Part shown: positions 1 to 6,482 of the stretch, one piece after another
Layout of the letters: every line of letters starts with the position of its first letter
Position numbering within the stretch: position 1 is the stretch's first letter
DNA from: an uncultured Eubacteriales bacterium
GTDB lineage: Bacteria; Bacillota; Clostridia; Christensenellales; CAG-138
Direction of reading: 5' to 3'
DNA length: 18,177 nt
Assembly: GCA_900547135.1 (NCBI GenBank)
Contig: URFJ01000025.1
Location: 1-18,177 of the forward strand
Made by a program: the position numbers and the translations under genes
The notes under the pieces: model-generated
The model's database searches: none
What the model was told of the DNA's origin: nothing
The model's input: only the letters and a program-made list of their open reading frames with translations

Positions 1-246
1 AAGACGCCTCCCGAGCTTGCAAGCGACATTGCTGAAAACGGCATATGCCTTACAGGCGGTGGTGCGCTTCTGTATGGAATGGATAAATTCATTGCCGAGC
101 ATACTAAGGTTCCATGTTATGTGGCTGAGGATCCCATATCCTGCGTTGCGATAGGCACAGGCAAGGTTTTAGAAAACCTTGAGGACTTCTCAATAGGCAC
201 CAGCGCGGTTTACGATTATCGAAGAGGCGATTTCTTTGAAGGATAA
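1..246 (+). CDS. mreB: Rod-shape protein MreB, C-terminal 81 residues (5' end outside window)
   Basis: Frame 1 is open from base 1 to the TAA at 244-246. The translation contains the TPPELASDI segment, the nucleotide-binding LTGGGALLYGMDKF motif of the actin fold, and the AEDPISCVAIGTGK stretch typical of the MreB/Mbl C terminus. MreB is a cytoplasmic bacterial actin that forms membrane-bound filaments and positions the elongation-mode peptidoglycan synthases. Residues after GTGKVLENL form a short divergent tail, as in many clostridial MreB/Mbl proteins. The gene converges on the penicillin-binding-protein gene at 3533-5998, with the decayed mobile element between them. No hairpin terminator is visible immediately after the stop, so the native one may have been displaced by the insertion. 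A paralogue (Mbl or MreBH) cannot be excluded from the C terminus alone. Confidence 0.93.
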   Translation, partial: KTPPELASDIAENGICLTGGGALLYGMDKFIAEHTKVPCYVAEDPISCVAIGTGKVLENLEDFSIGTSAVYDYRRGDFFEG

Positions 247-345
247 TGCTAAACCTACATAATGCAAAAAAGGCCGGACATTAGGTAGCTACTCATAAGA
301 CAGTATCACAAAAACTGAAAAGGGTTGCTGCCATACAGGGTGCAA

Positions 346-390
346 GACAAAACGGGCGTATCGTCTTATCAGCGGTACACCCGTTTTGTC
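346..390 (-). terminator. 15-bp stem-loop overlapping the stop of the 50-codon ORF
   Basis: Arms 346-360 and 376-390 are inverted repeats matching at 14 of 15 positions. Read as - strand RNA, the one imperfect pair becomes a U-G wobble, which suggests the - strand is the functional sense. The 15-base loop contains the TGA (369-371) of the small - strand ORF. The following bases are TTGCACCC, not a U-tract, so it may be a weak terminator or RNA-stabilising hairpin. It could also be part of a transposon end. Confidence 0.5.
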
Positions 391-521
391 ACGCAGAAGA
401 ATGCCATTTCGCGGGGTACGAGTATAAAACCATTATCCGCCCCCGTTTCTGTGTCTATAAAGCCGCATAAATCAAGGGTTATTTGCCCTCTATTGGGTGA
501 CATTGCGGCGCGTATTTTCAT
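369..521 (-). CDS. Small 50-residue protein near the left end of the mobile element
   Basis: An ATG at 521 opens 50 codons ending in TGA at 369-371. The product begins MKIRAAMSPNRG, continues with LDLCGFIDTETG and ends AFFCVTKRVYR. Composition is even and protein-like, with no runs or stop-prone stretches. No recognised domain; function unknown. No Shine-Dalgarno sequence is apparent upstream. The bases immediately before the start (528-535) belong instead to one arm of an inverted repeat, so translation may depend on RNA folding. A stem-loop straddles its stop. The opposite strand is also open (325-546), but that reading is low in recognisable protein character. It could be a cargo or accessory protein of the element, or a remnant of a longer gene. 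Confidence 0.4.
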   Translation of the reverse strand: MKIRAAMSPNRGQITLDLCGFIDTETGADNGFILVPREMAFFCVTKRVYR

Positions 522-527
522 ATACAG

Positions 528-579
528 AGGGGCTGTCCGAAAATGATACTAACAGAATCAAAAGGGTGCAGCCCCTTTT
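528..579 (-). promoter_or_regulatory. Attenuator-like alternative hairpins before the small ORF / after the AraC gene
   Basis: Two pairings share the same bases. A compact hairpin pairs AAAAGGG (560-566) with CCCTTTT (573-579) around a 6-base loop. A longer pairing joins AGGGGCTG (528-535) with CAGCCCCT (569-576). They cannot form together. Read on the - strand, the compact form resembles a terminator after the AraC-family gene (stop at 651). The longer form would place the 528-535 arm 6 bases before the start of the 50-codon ORF. A simple bidirectional terminator is the main alternative. Confidence 0.4.
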
Positions 580-650
580 ATGCCGTAATAGGAATTATTT
601 AATTTCGGAACACAATATTTATGTTCATCTTGACAACCGGAATATCCAAG

Positions 651-1532
651 TTATTGCTCGTTTTTTTTGACGGGCAGTAACTCAATATACCCTCTTGCTC
701 CAATCGGCTCAAGCTGAATACGCGGATTTTGATTATCCCACGAGTAGTTGATGAAAGCAGGGTCGTATTTCTCAATAGAAGCCTTTACTTCATCAATCGC
801 CTGACAATAATCTTCCTCCGCAAAGGGCTCTCCCTGAAACATCAGATACTTAGCGGCAGGAAGTTCAATCAAATCAAAACCCTCCGGTATGACACTCTCA
901 TAGTCAGAAGCAACTTCAACGCCCTGCACATACTCCGATGTTCCCGGCTTCTGATACGAAGTTGGCAGCCATAAGCAGACAGGCTCGCCGCTGATTGATT
1001 TGATACTTTGAAGAAGTCCCCATACATCACAACCAACTTCCTCACAGTAGCTCCAATACTCTGCCGCCTTGACACCTCTTTTGATGATAACCTTGCGGGC
1101 AGGTTTTTCGACAACTTGAATAAATACGTTTTTCAGATTTTCCATTACTGGTCTCCTTTCGATATACCTAAATTTAACGCCATAGGAAGTGAATAGATAT
1201 ACAGGGACAGGCTTTGCGGCATATTGGCTTGGGTTAAAACCAAATTCCCGGCGAAACGCCCGCTGATAGCCGTCAACACTTCCAAAGCCCATTTCAAAAG
1301 CCACATCTGCTATTTTACAAGAATCATCGCGCAGCTTTAATGCAGATTTCGACAAACGGGATTTGCGAATATAATCAGCCGGCGGCATACCAACATGATT
1401 TACAAACAGACGGTGTGAATACCACGGAGAAAATAAGGACACCCTTGAAAGGTTTGCGAGTGTGATATTTTCAAACAGGTGCGTTTCAATATAATCCTGC
1501 ATACGCTGTACAGCTTCAATTTGTTCCTGCAT
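651..1532 (-). CDS. AraC-family transcriptional regulator with GyrI-like effector-binding domain
   Basis: The 293-residue product has an N-terminal AraC-type double helix-turn-helix (about residues 5-105; second HTH near CKIADVAFEMGFGSVDGYQ, 72-90) followed by PSQY at 101-104. A C-terminal GyrI-like small-molecule domain spans about 134-290. This is the Rob-like architecture, with the DNA-binding domain first, and suggests a ligand-responsive activator of efflux or stress genes. I place the start at 1532, not the in-frame ATG at 1553. An excellent AAGGAGGTGG lies 5 bases before 1532, and it falls inside the coding frame of the longer version. The gene is intact, unlike every other element gene on the + strand, so it may be cargo still under selection or a later arrival. 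No obvious target operon is adjacent; autoregulation is possible. Domain call is strong; ligand and targets are unknown. Confidence 0.9.
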   Translation of the reverse strand: MQEQIEAVQRMQDYIETHLFENITLANLSRVSLFSPWYSHRLFVNHVGMPPADYIRKSRLSKSALKLRDDSCKIADVAFEMGFGSVDGYQRAFRREFGFNPSQYAAKPVPVYLFTSYGVKFRYIERRPVMENLKNVFIQVVEKPARKVIIKRGVKAAEYWSYCEEVGCDVWGLLQSIKSISGEPVCLWLPTSYQKPGTSEYVQGVEVASDYESVIPEGFDLIELPAAKYLMFQGEPFAEEDYCQAIDEVKASIEKYDPAFINYSWDNQNPRIQLEPIGARGYIELLPVKKNEQ

Positions 1533-1616
1533 ACTTACCACCTCCTTACACAAGTCATTATAGGATATTCAAAAAGAAACCCCTCGACCTTTTTTGCTCA
1601 TCTATTTTGAACTTAT

Positions 1617-1625
1617 AGTATACCA
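1617..1625 (-). promoter_or_regulatory. Extended -10 element for the AraC-family gene
   Basis: On the - strand the sequence reads TGG-TATACT, an extended -10 (TGnTATACT form), about 85 bases upstream of the chosen start at 1532. The hexamer 17 bases upstream (GTCAAT) is a poor -35 match, consistent with extended -10 promoters. A second TATAAT-like hexamer lies at 1557-1562, nearer the gene, but without a -35. Confidence 0.45.
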
Positions 1626-1713
1626 CACTCCCCAAAATAATTGACTTTTTATTTCCGTGATGCTCACTGTAGAAAAATTTTTCAAATATTTTTCTCAAAA
1701 GTTTGGCAAAACG

Positions 1714-1754
1714 CCTTTGTTCGGTGTAGTAGGTAGTGAAACCGAAAACAAAGG
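1714..1754 (+). other. Candidate oriT-type inverted repeat upstream of mobC
   Basis: CCTTTGTTCGGT (1714-1725) faces ACCGAAAACAAAGG (1741-1754). The arms match apart from two extra bases in the right arm, with a 15-base spacer. It lies immediately before the mobC start. In small mobilizable elements the origin of transfer commonly sits just upstream of mobC and contains such imperfect inverted repeats. The mobC ribosome binding site (AAAGGGG) overlaps the right arm. No nic site can be named. A regulatory hairpin controlling mobC translation is an equally simple reading. Confidence 0.35.
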
Positions 1755-1764
1755 GGTGATACCA

Positions 1765-2106
1765 ATGCAAAACCGCAAACGGGATATTCAAATTATCGTG
1801 CGGGCGACAGAGCACAGGAACGGCAGTATATTGAGGAAAAAATGAAACAACTCCCGACGCAAAACTTATCCGCTTACACCCGTAAAATGCTCATTGACGG
1901 GTACATCATTCAGTTATATGGCAACAGTCAAAGCAAATTCAGCACATCTTCAAAAGATAGGCAGCAATATCAATCAGATTGCAAAGCGTACCAATGAAAC
2001 AGGGCGCATTTATTCCGACGATATAGACGAGATTAAGCGGCTCATGGACGAAGTTTGGAAGTCGGAACGGCGACTGCTTCTGCAATTCAAGGGACATGCA
2101 AAATGA
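1765..2106 (+). pseudogene. mobC: MobC-like relaxosome accessory protein, frameshifted
   Basis: The ATG at 1765 follows an AAAGGGGTG ribosome binding site and opens with MQNRKRDIQIIVRATE. Continuation in a second frame from about 1806 gives QYIEEKMKQLPTQNLSAYTRKMLIDGYII. A third frame from about 1913 gives ATVKANSAHLQKIGSNINQIAKR and ends at TGA 2104-2106. Joined, this is a MobC/MbpC-like protein of about 113 residues, of normal length. That family assists the relaxase at oriT during conjugative mobilization; the NFSAYARKMLIDGY-like and LQKIGxNINQIAKR motifs are its hallmarks. Two frameshifts inactivate it. The relaxase that should follow is absent. Confidence 0.8.
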
Positions 2107-2486
2107 GGGCTTGGGACACTTCCCAACAAGCAAAGTACAACAGCGGCAGCGGGGCATTTTACGGGACAGGCTATCCTGTCCCTATGCTTGCTGCGAAACC
2201 AACTCATCAGAAAGGACGGGAACGGAAACGAAAGATTGAAAACGGCTGTATTGTCGTGAAGAATCCACTTGTACAGGAATTGCCGAGTGTGGAAGTCAAC
2301 TTGAAATCAGGGCGTACTACTTACCGTTTTACAGGCAGCTACGAAGGGCAGCGCAGCTTGCCGAATAAGGTTTTACGGCTCATGGAACGGGAAAATTTAC
2401 AGAAAGATATTGCACCAGATATGCAATCCTGTATTGGCAGACTGATAACCGCTGAAAGGAGCAGAAATTATGGCAAAGCAGTCTGA
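2103..2486 (+). pseudogene. Small transposon-borne ORF of unknown function, probably degraded
   Basis: An open frame of 127 codons starts at an ATGA overlap with the mobC stop and ends at TGA 2484-2486, overlapping the recombinase start at 2470. Its first part looks like non-coding or fused sequence with a strong inverted repeat at 2163-2182. Residues after KGRERKRKIENG look genuinely coding, including PSVEVNLKSGRTTYRF, TGSYEGQRSLPNKVLRLMER. Small proteins with a similar TTY...K...LLR layout (TnpW-like) commonly precede recombinase genes in Tn4451-type elements, but the resemblance is weak. Reading through the recombinase ribosome binding site (GAAAGGAGC) suggests the natural stop was lost by a frameshift. 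In the +2 frame a TGA occurs at about 2451-2453. Function unknown. Confidence 0.4.
2163..2182 (+). repeat. Perfect 8-bp inverted repeat
   Basis: GGGACAGG (2163-2170) and CCTGTCCC (2175-2182) form a perfect hairpin with a 4-base CTAT loop, between the mobC pseudogene and the recombinase. No U-tract follows, so it is not a typical terminator. It may be a protein-binding site or an RNA processing signal of the element. It lies where the missing relaxase gene would be expected, so it could also sit at a deletion scar. Confidence 0.5.
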
Positions 2487-3472
2487 CAACAAAATCACAG
2501 TCCTCTACTGTCGTTTATCCCGTGACGATGAATTGCAGGGCGACAGCAACAGCATTGTAAATCAAAAGGCGATTTTAAGTAAATACGCAAAGGAAAATCA
2601 TTTCTCAAATCCCTTGCATTTCGTGGACGACGGGTACAGCGGTACGAGTTTCGGGCGTCCCTCTTGGTTAGAGCTTAACTTTGTCGAGGAAGGAAAAGTG
2701 GGTACTATCATTGTTAAGGCAACCCCGACATAGGGAACGGGTACAAGCGTTGCGCCGCAACAAGCGCCGTCCAACACGGACAGGCAAGACAATATCGCCC
2801 GTTGTACCGACTGTAGAGAAAAGCTCTATTACTGCACAAGCATGAGTTTTGAAGCGCGGCAAGACCATTTTGTTTGTTCTACTTCAAGGTTAAAAGGGAA
2901 AGAAGTTTACCCGACGCATTTCATTCGTGCGTTGGTATTGGAACAGGGTGTCCTCGCTCATATGCGGCTTGTGATTGCCTGTGTGTCAAACCACGAAGAA
3001 CGCTTTAGGGCGGCAAAGGGCGCAAAGCAGAAAGTGGACGCGAAGCGGGAACTTATGGCAAAGCGGCGGAAGCTCACGCAAGGGGAACGGCGTATTGAGG
3101 AATTGGACAGACTATTTAAGCGTAATACGAAGATAACGTCAACGGAAAACTTTCCGACAGTAGGTTTCAAATGCTCTCCGGCGATTACGAGCAGGAGCAG
3201 AACGACCTACGGGAAAAGCTGTTGCAACTGAACAAAAAAATTACACAGCAGGAAGGCAGAAAACATTGACAGGTTTATGGGCAAGGTGAAAAAGTATCTG
3301 GATTTGGACGAGTTGACGCCCGCCGTACTTAACGACATGGTAAAAGCGGTGTACGTTCATGAGCCGGATAATTCCAGCGGTCACAGGGAACAGCAGATTG
3401 ACATTACTATGACCCGTGGGAATACTCCCCGCCGCCTTGCTCTGCAACCTGTAAAACGGAGAAACGGCATAG
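2470..3472 (+). pseudogene. Large serine recombinase (TnpX/TndX-like), multiply disrupted
   Basis: The ATG at 2470 follows GAAAGGAGC. The N-terminal catalytic domain begins normally, with the catalytic serine in YCRLSRDDE and FVDDGYSGTSFGRPSW, and breaks after GTIIVK at about 2718. The following sequence resumes at VQALRRNKRRPTRTGKT, so roughly 200 codons (rest of the resolvase domain and the start of the recombinase domain) are deleted. Later pieces in changing frames give the zinc-ribbon CTDCREKLYYC and DHFVCSTSR, a coiled-coil stretch (YEDNVNGKLSD, EQEQNDLREKLLQLNKK), then YLDLDELTPAVLNDMVKAVYV and SSGHREQQIDI. The last piece reads VGILPAALLCNL-stop-NGETA-stop, the family's usual C terminus, with CAA or CAG changed to TAA at 3452. 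At least six frame changes are needed. The cysteine expected before PTHFIR is tyrosine. In intact elements this enzyme excises and inserts the transposon by serine-mediated strand exchange. Confidence 0.9.
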
Positions 3473-3490
3473 CCGAAGCTACGCCGTTTC
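3461..3490 (-). terminator. 13-bp stem with UUCG loop downstream of the PBP gene
   Basis: Bases 3461-3490 form an inverted repeat. As - strand RNA it is GAAACGGCGUAGC, UUCG, GCUAUGCCGUUUC: 13 pairs with one G-U wobble and a hyperstable C(UUCG)G tetraloop, followed by UCCGUUUUAC. On the + strand the wobble becomes an A-C mismatch, favouring the - strand as the functional sense. It lies 43 bases past the PBP stop and overlaps the end of the recombinase pseudogene. It may therefore be an element-borne terminator now serving the PBP transcript. Confidence 0.65.
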
Positions 3491-3532
3491 CGAAAACAAC
3501 TTTATGCTGTTTTATTGAGCCGCACCATGCGT

Positions 3533-5998
3533 TTAAAATGGAAGGGCAAATGCTTCCCCCATGGGTGTGGGCCGGGGCGGGTCATCCGATTCTTGGGAAT
3601 CATCCGTTGGACTGGGAGTATCCGGAGTAGTATATCCGGGGGCGTCCGTATAATTGGGTATGTCAACCGGCGGTACGAAGGACTGGTCCATTTGTATGGT
3701 AACGGATTTTGACTTGATTCCCTCTATAGGCTTGCCGTCTATTACTATTTCAGGATGCACCGGCACTATATAATAGGTATATCTCATGTCATGTTCCGCT
3801 GATGTGTCGGAATACATTACCCTGTTAGTGTTTCCCGTCCACTCCCCTATCAGCACCACAGACCCGTAGTTATCCTGACGAAACAGCCTGTATACGATAT
3901 GGCTTTTTGAGGGCGTAAAGCTTATGCGCGGAATACCGCTGGATAACTCGCCCTTTATATCGTTGGGCGGTGAGGGAAGAGACCAGTATTCACTGCGTAT
4001 GTCCGGCTCCGTTCCCTCCGCGAAAACCTCCTTTACAACCATGTTTGACGGCGTAAGCGCAGTAGCCAGTACCGCTGCATGACTGTTTGCCAGGGTGTAC
4101 CCGTCCAATCGGTATTCTTTAACGCCTTTGGGCATTGCAAAGTCGATTTCGCTCCCATCTGGATATAAATACTTGAACAGCTCATAAAGTATCATTGCCG
4201 GATACGAGCCGCCCGTAGCGTCCGAAGGGAGTTTTTTTCCGTCTTCGTCCTTATCGTACCCAATCCATACAGCGGCTGTATATTCGGGATTATAGGCTGC
4301 CATCCATGCGTCGCGCGTGCTACTGCTGTCTCCTACGGTTCCCGTTTTACCGGCTATAGGCATTTCAAGCGATGACAGCCTGTGCCCTGTCCCCTCAAGC
4401 ACTGCGCTTTTAAGCATGCTGGTGAGTATATAGGAGTTTTCCTCACTCATGACCCTTATCATTGAGGATTCACGTTCGTAGAGCGTCCTTCCGGATGAGT
4501 CGGTGATTTTTGTAATCAATGCCGGAGCGTCATAATATCCGCCCGATGCAAAGCAGGCATAGGCCCCCGCCAGCTGAAGCGGCGACACCCCATAGGTAAA
4601 GCCCCCCAGAGCTAGTGCAAGTCCGCTGTCAGCCTGATCAAATTCAATACCAAGCCTTTGAGCAAACAACTTTCCACCGGAAACGCTTACATCCGACAGC
4701 ACCTTTACCGCCGGCACATTGAGGGAACGCTTTACAGCTTCTCTCATTGTAACCCATCCATAATACTTGCCTCCGGCGTTGCCCGGCTCGTAGTCCCCAA
4801 AGCTTGTAGGTTCGTCCAGTATCATCGTGGCGGCCGTATAGCCGTGATATTCGAGCGCCGGCGCATATGAGATTAAGGGCTTTATTACGGATCCAGGCTG
4901 TCTTCGGATGTCCGTAGCGCGGTTAAAGCCGTGTGCAACGTCATATTCGCGTCCGCCCATTACGGCGGCAACCATTCGCGTATTAACATCAACTACAACA
5001 ACCGCTCCTTGTACATCTTGGGTGGGAAACAGCTCTCCGTTTTTCATAAGCTGAGCACAGAATTCCTGAAGCCCCGAATCCATAGCTGTGTAAACCTTAT
5101 ATCCGCCTGTAAGCAAGGTTTCCGTATTAACGTTAAGAATAGAACTAGCCTCTTCAACCGCCATATCGATGTAATAGTTTCTTACGTTTCTGTTGGTCAC
5201 AGTGCTGAGCGTAACCGGTTCTTTACGGTATTGTGCGTACTCTTCTTCCGATATATAGCCGTAATCCCTCATTAAGGATAGTATCAGGTTTCGCCTGTCT
5301 AACGATTTTTCCATATTGAGGTGAGGAGCGTAATTGGAGGGCGATTTTAAGATACCCGCCAGCATAGCAGCCTGAGCTACCGTGAGCTCGTCCGCGTGGA
5401 CGCCGAAGTATCCGCGCGCCGCCGCCTCCACGCCATAATAGCCCGCGCCGAAGTAGACATAATTCAGGTACATCTCCAATATCTCATCCTTGTCGAACTG
5501 TCTCTCCATCTTACATGCAAGTACAGCCTCCTCAAGCTTTCTTGCTACTGTTTTCTCCGGTTTTTCCTCTTCGGTGGTCAGATGGCTTAGCTTTATCAGC
5601 TGCTGGCTTATAGTTGATGCCCCCTGCTCCAGACTGCCAACCTTTAAATCGTGCAGTGCCGCGCCAACGATTCTAATAATATCAATCCCGCCATGCTCGT
5701 AAAATCTGGCGTCCTCGGCTGATATAAAGGCATAGCGGATATGCATTGGTATTTCGTCAATGCCTATCCACTGCCTGTTTTCCTTACTATACAGAACGCT
5801 GGTCTCGCCTCCGTTCTTGTCAAAGATCATAAGCGACTTCTTTGAATCCAGTATGAGTTCCGGCTCAAAGTCATGCCACTCATCCATGTCAAATACATCA
5901 ACAGCAAAAAACACTAGAAAAGCAATCACAGCAAGGGTTATTCCAAGAATAACCCTTCGTATTACCTTCCATGTGCTTTTTTTCTTTTTCTTTTCCAT
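3533..5998 (-). CDS. Class A penicillin-binding protein (PBP1a-like, bifunctional)
   Basis: This 821-residue membrane-anchored synthase polymerises lipid II and cross-links the peptides. A basic N terminus is followed by one transmembrane segment (about 12-34). The GT51 glycosyltransferase domain (about 70-245) has the catalytic Glu95 in SAEDARFYEHGGID, then GASTISQQL (126-134) and YLNYVYFGAGYYGVEAAA (177-194). The transpeptidase domain (about 325-615) has the acylated Ser370 in SVIK, SLN at 425-427 and KTG at 551-553, so both activities look intact. A fibronectin-III-like segment (about 680-770) and a Pro/Asp/Thr-rich tail (775-821) follow. The ribosome binding site (GGGGGTC) is modest. The gene is monocistronic, divergent from the glycosyltransferase gene, and ends at the mobile-element remnant. 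The last residues (GEAFALPF) could have been altered by the insertion. PBP1a versus PBP1b naming is not settled by sequence alone. Confidence 0.95.
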   Translation of the reverse strand: MEKKKKKSTWKVIRRVILGITLAVIAFLVFFAVDVFDMDEWHDFEPELILDSKKSLMIFDKNGGETSVLYSKENRQWIGIDEIPMHIRYAFISAEDARFYEHGGIDIIRIVGAALHDLKVGSLEQGASTISQQLIKLSHLTTEEEKPEKTVARKLEEAVLACKMERQFDKDEILEMYLNYVYFGAGYYGVEAAARGYFGVHADELTVAQAAMLAGILKSPSNYAPHLNMEKSLDRRNLILSLMRDYGYISEEEYAQYRKEPVTLSTVTNRNVRNYYIDMAVEEASSILNVNTETLLTGGYKVYTAMDSGLQEFCAQLMKNGELFPTQDVQGAVVVVDVNTRMVAAVMGGREYDVAHGFNRATDIRRQPGSVIKPLISYAPALEYHGYTAATMILDEPTSFGDYEPGNAGGKYYGWVTMREAVKRSLNVPAVKVLSDVSVSGGKLFAQRLGIEFDQADSGLALALGGFTYGVSPLQLAGAYACFASGGYYDAPALITKITDSSGRTLYERESSMIRVMSEENSYILTSMLKSAVLEGTGHRLSSLEMPIAGKTGTVGDSSSTRDAWMAAYNPEYTAAVWIGYDKDEDGKKLPSDATGGSYPAMILYELFKYLYPDGSEIDFAMPKGVKEYRLDGYTLANSHAAVLATALTPSNMVVKEVFAEGTEPDIRSEYWSLPSPPNDIKGELSSGIPRISFTPSKSHIVYRLFRQDNYGSVVLIGEWTGNTNRVMYSDTSAEHDMRYTYYIVPVHPEIVIDGKPIEGIKSKSVTIQMDQSFVPPVDIPNYTDAPGYTTPDTPSPTDDSQESDDPPRPTPMGEAFALPF

Positions 5999-6290
5999 AA
6001 TTGACCCCCAAAGCTGTATATCAAAAGGTAGCTATGCGTATATTTTTGCCAAATATCGGTCTGTTTATTAAATGTTTATTTATAAGTAAAATACGGTTCA
6101 AAGATGTCGGTATCCCGTAGGGGCAATGCCTGTGTGAATAATGCTGGAAGGGCCTTTGAGCCTACTAATAGTATATATTCACTCATAAACCTATCATATG
6201 GTAAAAGGCTTATACACTTTTTTTGAAATTATTGAATTTGGGCTTGTTAAACTTCCGAATTTAGACAATAATAGTATAGAGGTAATAACT

Positions 6291-6296
6291 TATAAT
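6291..6296 (+). promoter_or_regulatory. Consensus -10 hexamer upstream of the glycosyltransferase gene
   Basis: TATAAT matches the vegetative -10 exactly. No good -35 is found at 16-18 bases upstream (AATAAT or similar), so the call rests on one hexamer in AT-rich DNA. Transcription from here would give a leader of about 180 bases that includes the 6330-6409 structure. Confidence 0.3.
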
Positions 6297-6329
6297 CTGG
6301 AAAAGGAAAGAGCGTTTTAATAATAATCG

Positions 6330-6409
6330 GTAATGCCCTATCAGCGTTAAACGGATGCCCACGATTTGCGCAACGCCAGAATTATGTTATTCTGATAGGT
6401 ATAAATTAC
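6330..6409 (+). promoter_or_regulatory. Candidate structured leader RNA of the glycosyltransferase gene
   Basis: A nested outer stem is formed by GTAAT (6330-6334) with ATTAC (6405-6409), and CCTATCAG (6337-6344) with CTGATAGG (6392-6399), both perfect. Inside, GCGTT (6344-6348) can pair with AACGC (6372-6376). A competing hairpin, CAGAAT (6377-6382) with ATTCTG (6389-6394), uses bases of the outer stem. Mutually exclusive helices in a 5' leader suggest a conformational switch. It does not match the conserved cores I know for c-di-GMP, SAM, cobalamin, preQ1 or T-box RNAs. A DNA operator is the alternative. Confidence 0.35.
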
Positions 6410-6482
6410 TCGACCAGCAATGCCACATATAAGCCGTACGGCTGCAAATGGTAAGCTAATATGCTCGAAAACGAGAGGATAT

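Larger units (their letters stand above)
247..3532. mobile_element. Decayed Tn4451-like mobilizable transposon remnant (approximate limits)
   Basis: The interval between the mreB stop and the stop of the convergent PBP gene carries, on the + strand, a mobC pseudogene, a small element ORF and a large serine recombinase pseudogene ending near 3472. It also carries an intact AraC-type regulator and a 50-codon ORF on the - strand. The order mobC - small ORF - large serine recombinase at the right end is typical of Tn4451-like/TnpX-type mobilizable elements of Clostridia. The relaxase gene normally found after mobC is missing. Outer limits are the flanking stop codons, not mapped ends. I could not identify terminal repeats or the GA-type core dinucleotide that TnpX-like enzymes use, so the real right end lies somewhere in 3473-3532 and the left end somewhere in about 247-345. 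Confidence 0.75.
5999..6482. other. Divergent intergenic region between PBP and glycosyltransferase genes
   Basis: About 480 AT-rich bases without a credible gene. It must hold promoters for both flanking genes. For the glycosyltransferase gene a consensus TATAAT lies at 6291-6296 and a structured leader at 6330-6409. A perfect 12-base palindrome, AGCCGTACGGCT (6432-6443), lies 39 bases before the start codon and is a possible operator. On the PBP side only a weak extended -10 (TGA-TATACA, 6015-6022) is visible, too close to the start to be persuasive. Confidence 0.6.

Noticed and set aside
325..546. + strand open frame of 73 codons at the element's left end
   Set aside because: The peptide has no protein-like pattern and runs through two hairpins; the opposite strand gives a more credible 50-codon ORF.
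6015..6022. Extended -10 promoter for the PBP gene
   Set aside because: It would leave a leader of about ten bases, barely enough for the ribosome binding site, and has no -35.
5760..6071. + strand open frame overlapping the PBP start
   Set aside because: Mostly antisense to the PBP N terminus; the poly-Phe run is the complement of the poly-Lys start of the PBP.
6410..6482. Known riboswitch (c-di-GMP or cobalamin) in front of the glycosyltransferase gene
   Set aside because: The conserved core segments of these classes are not present; only generic hairpins and a palindrome are seen.
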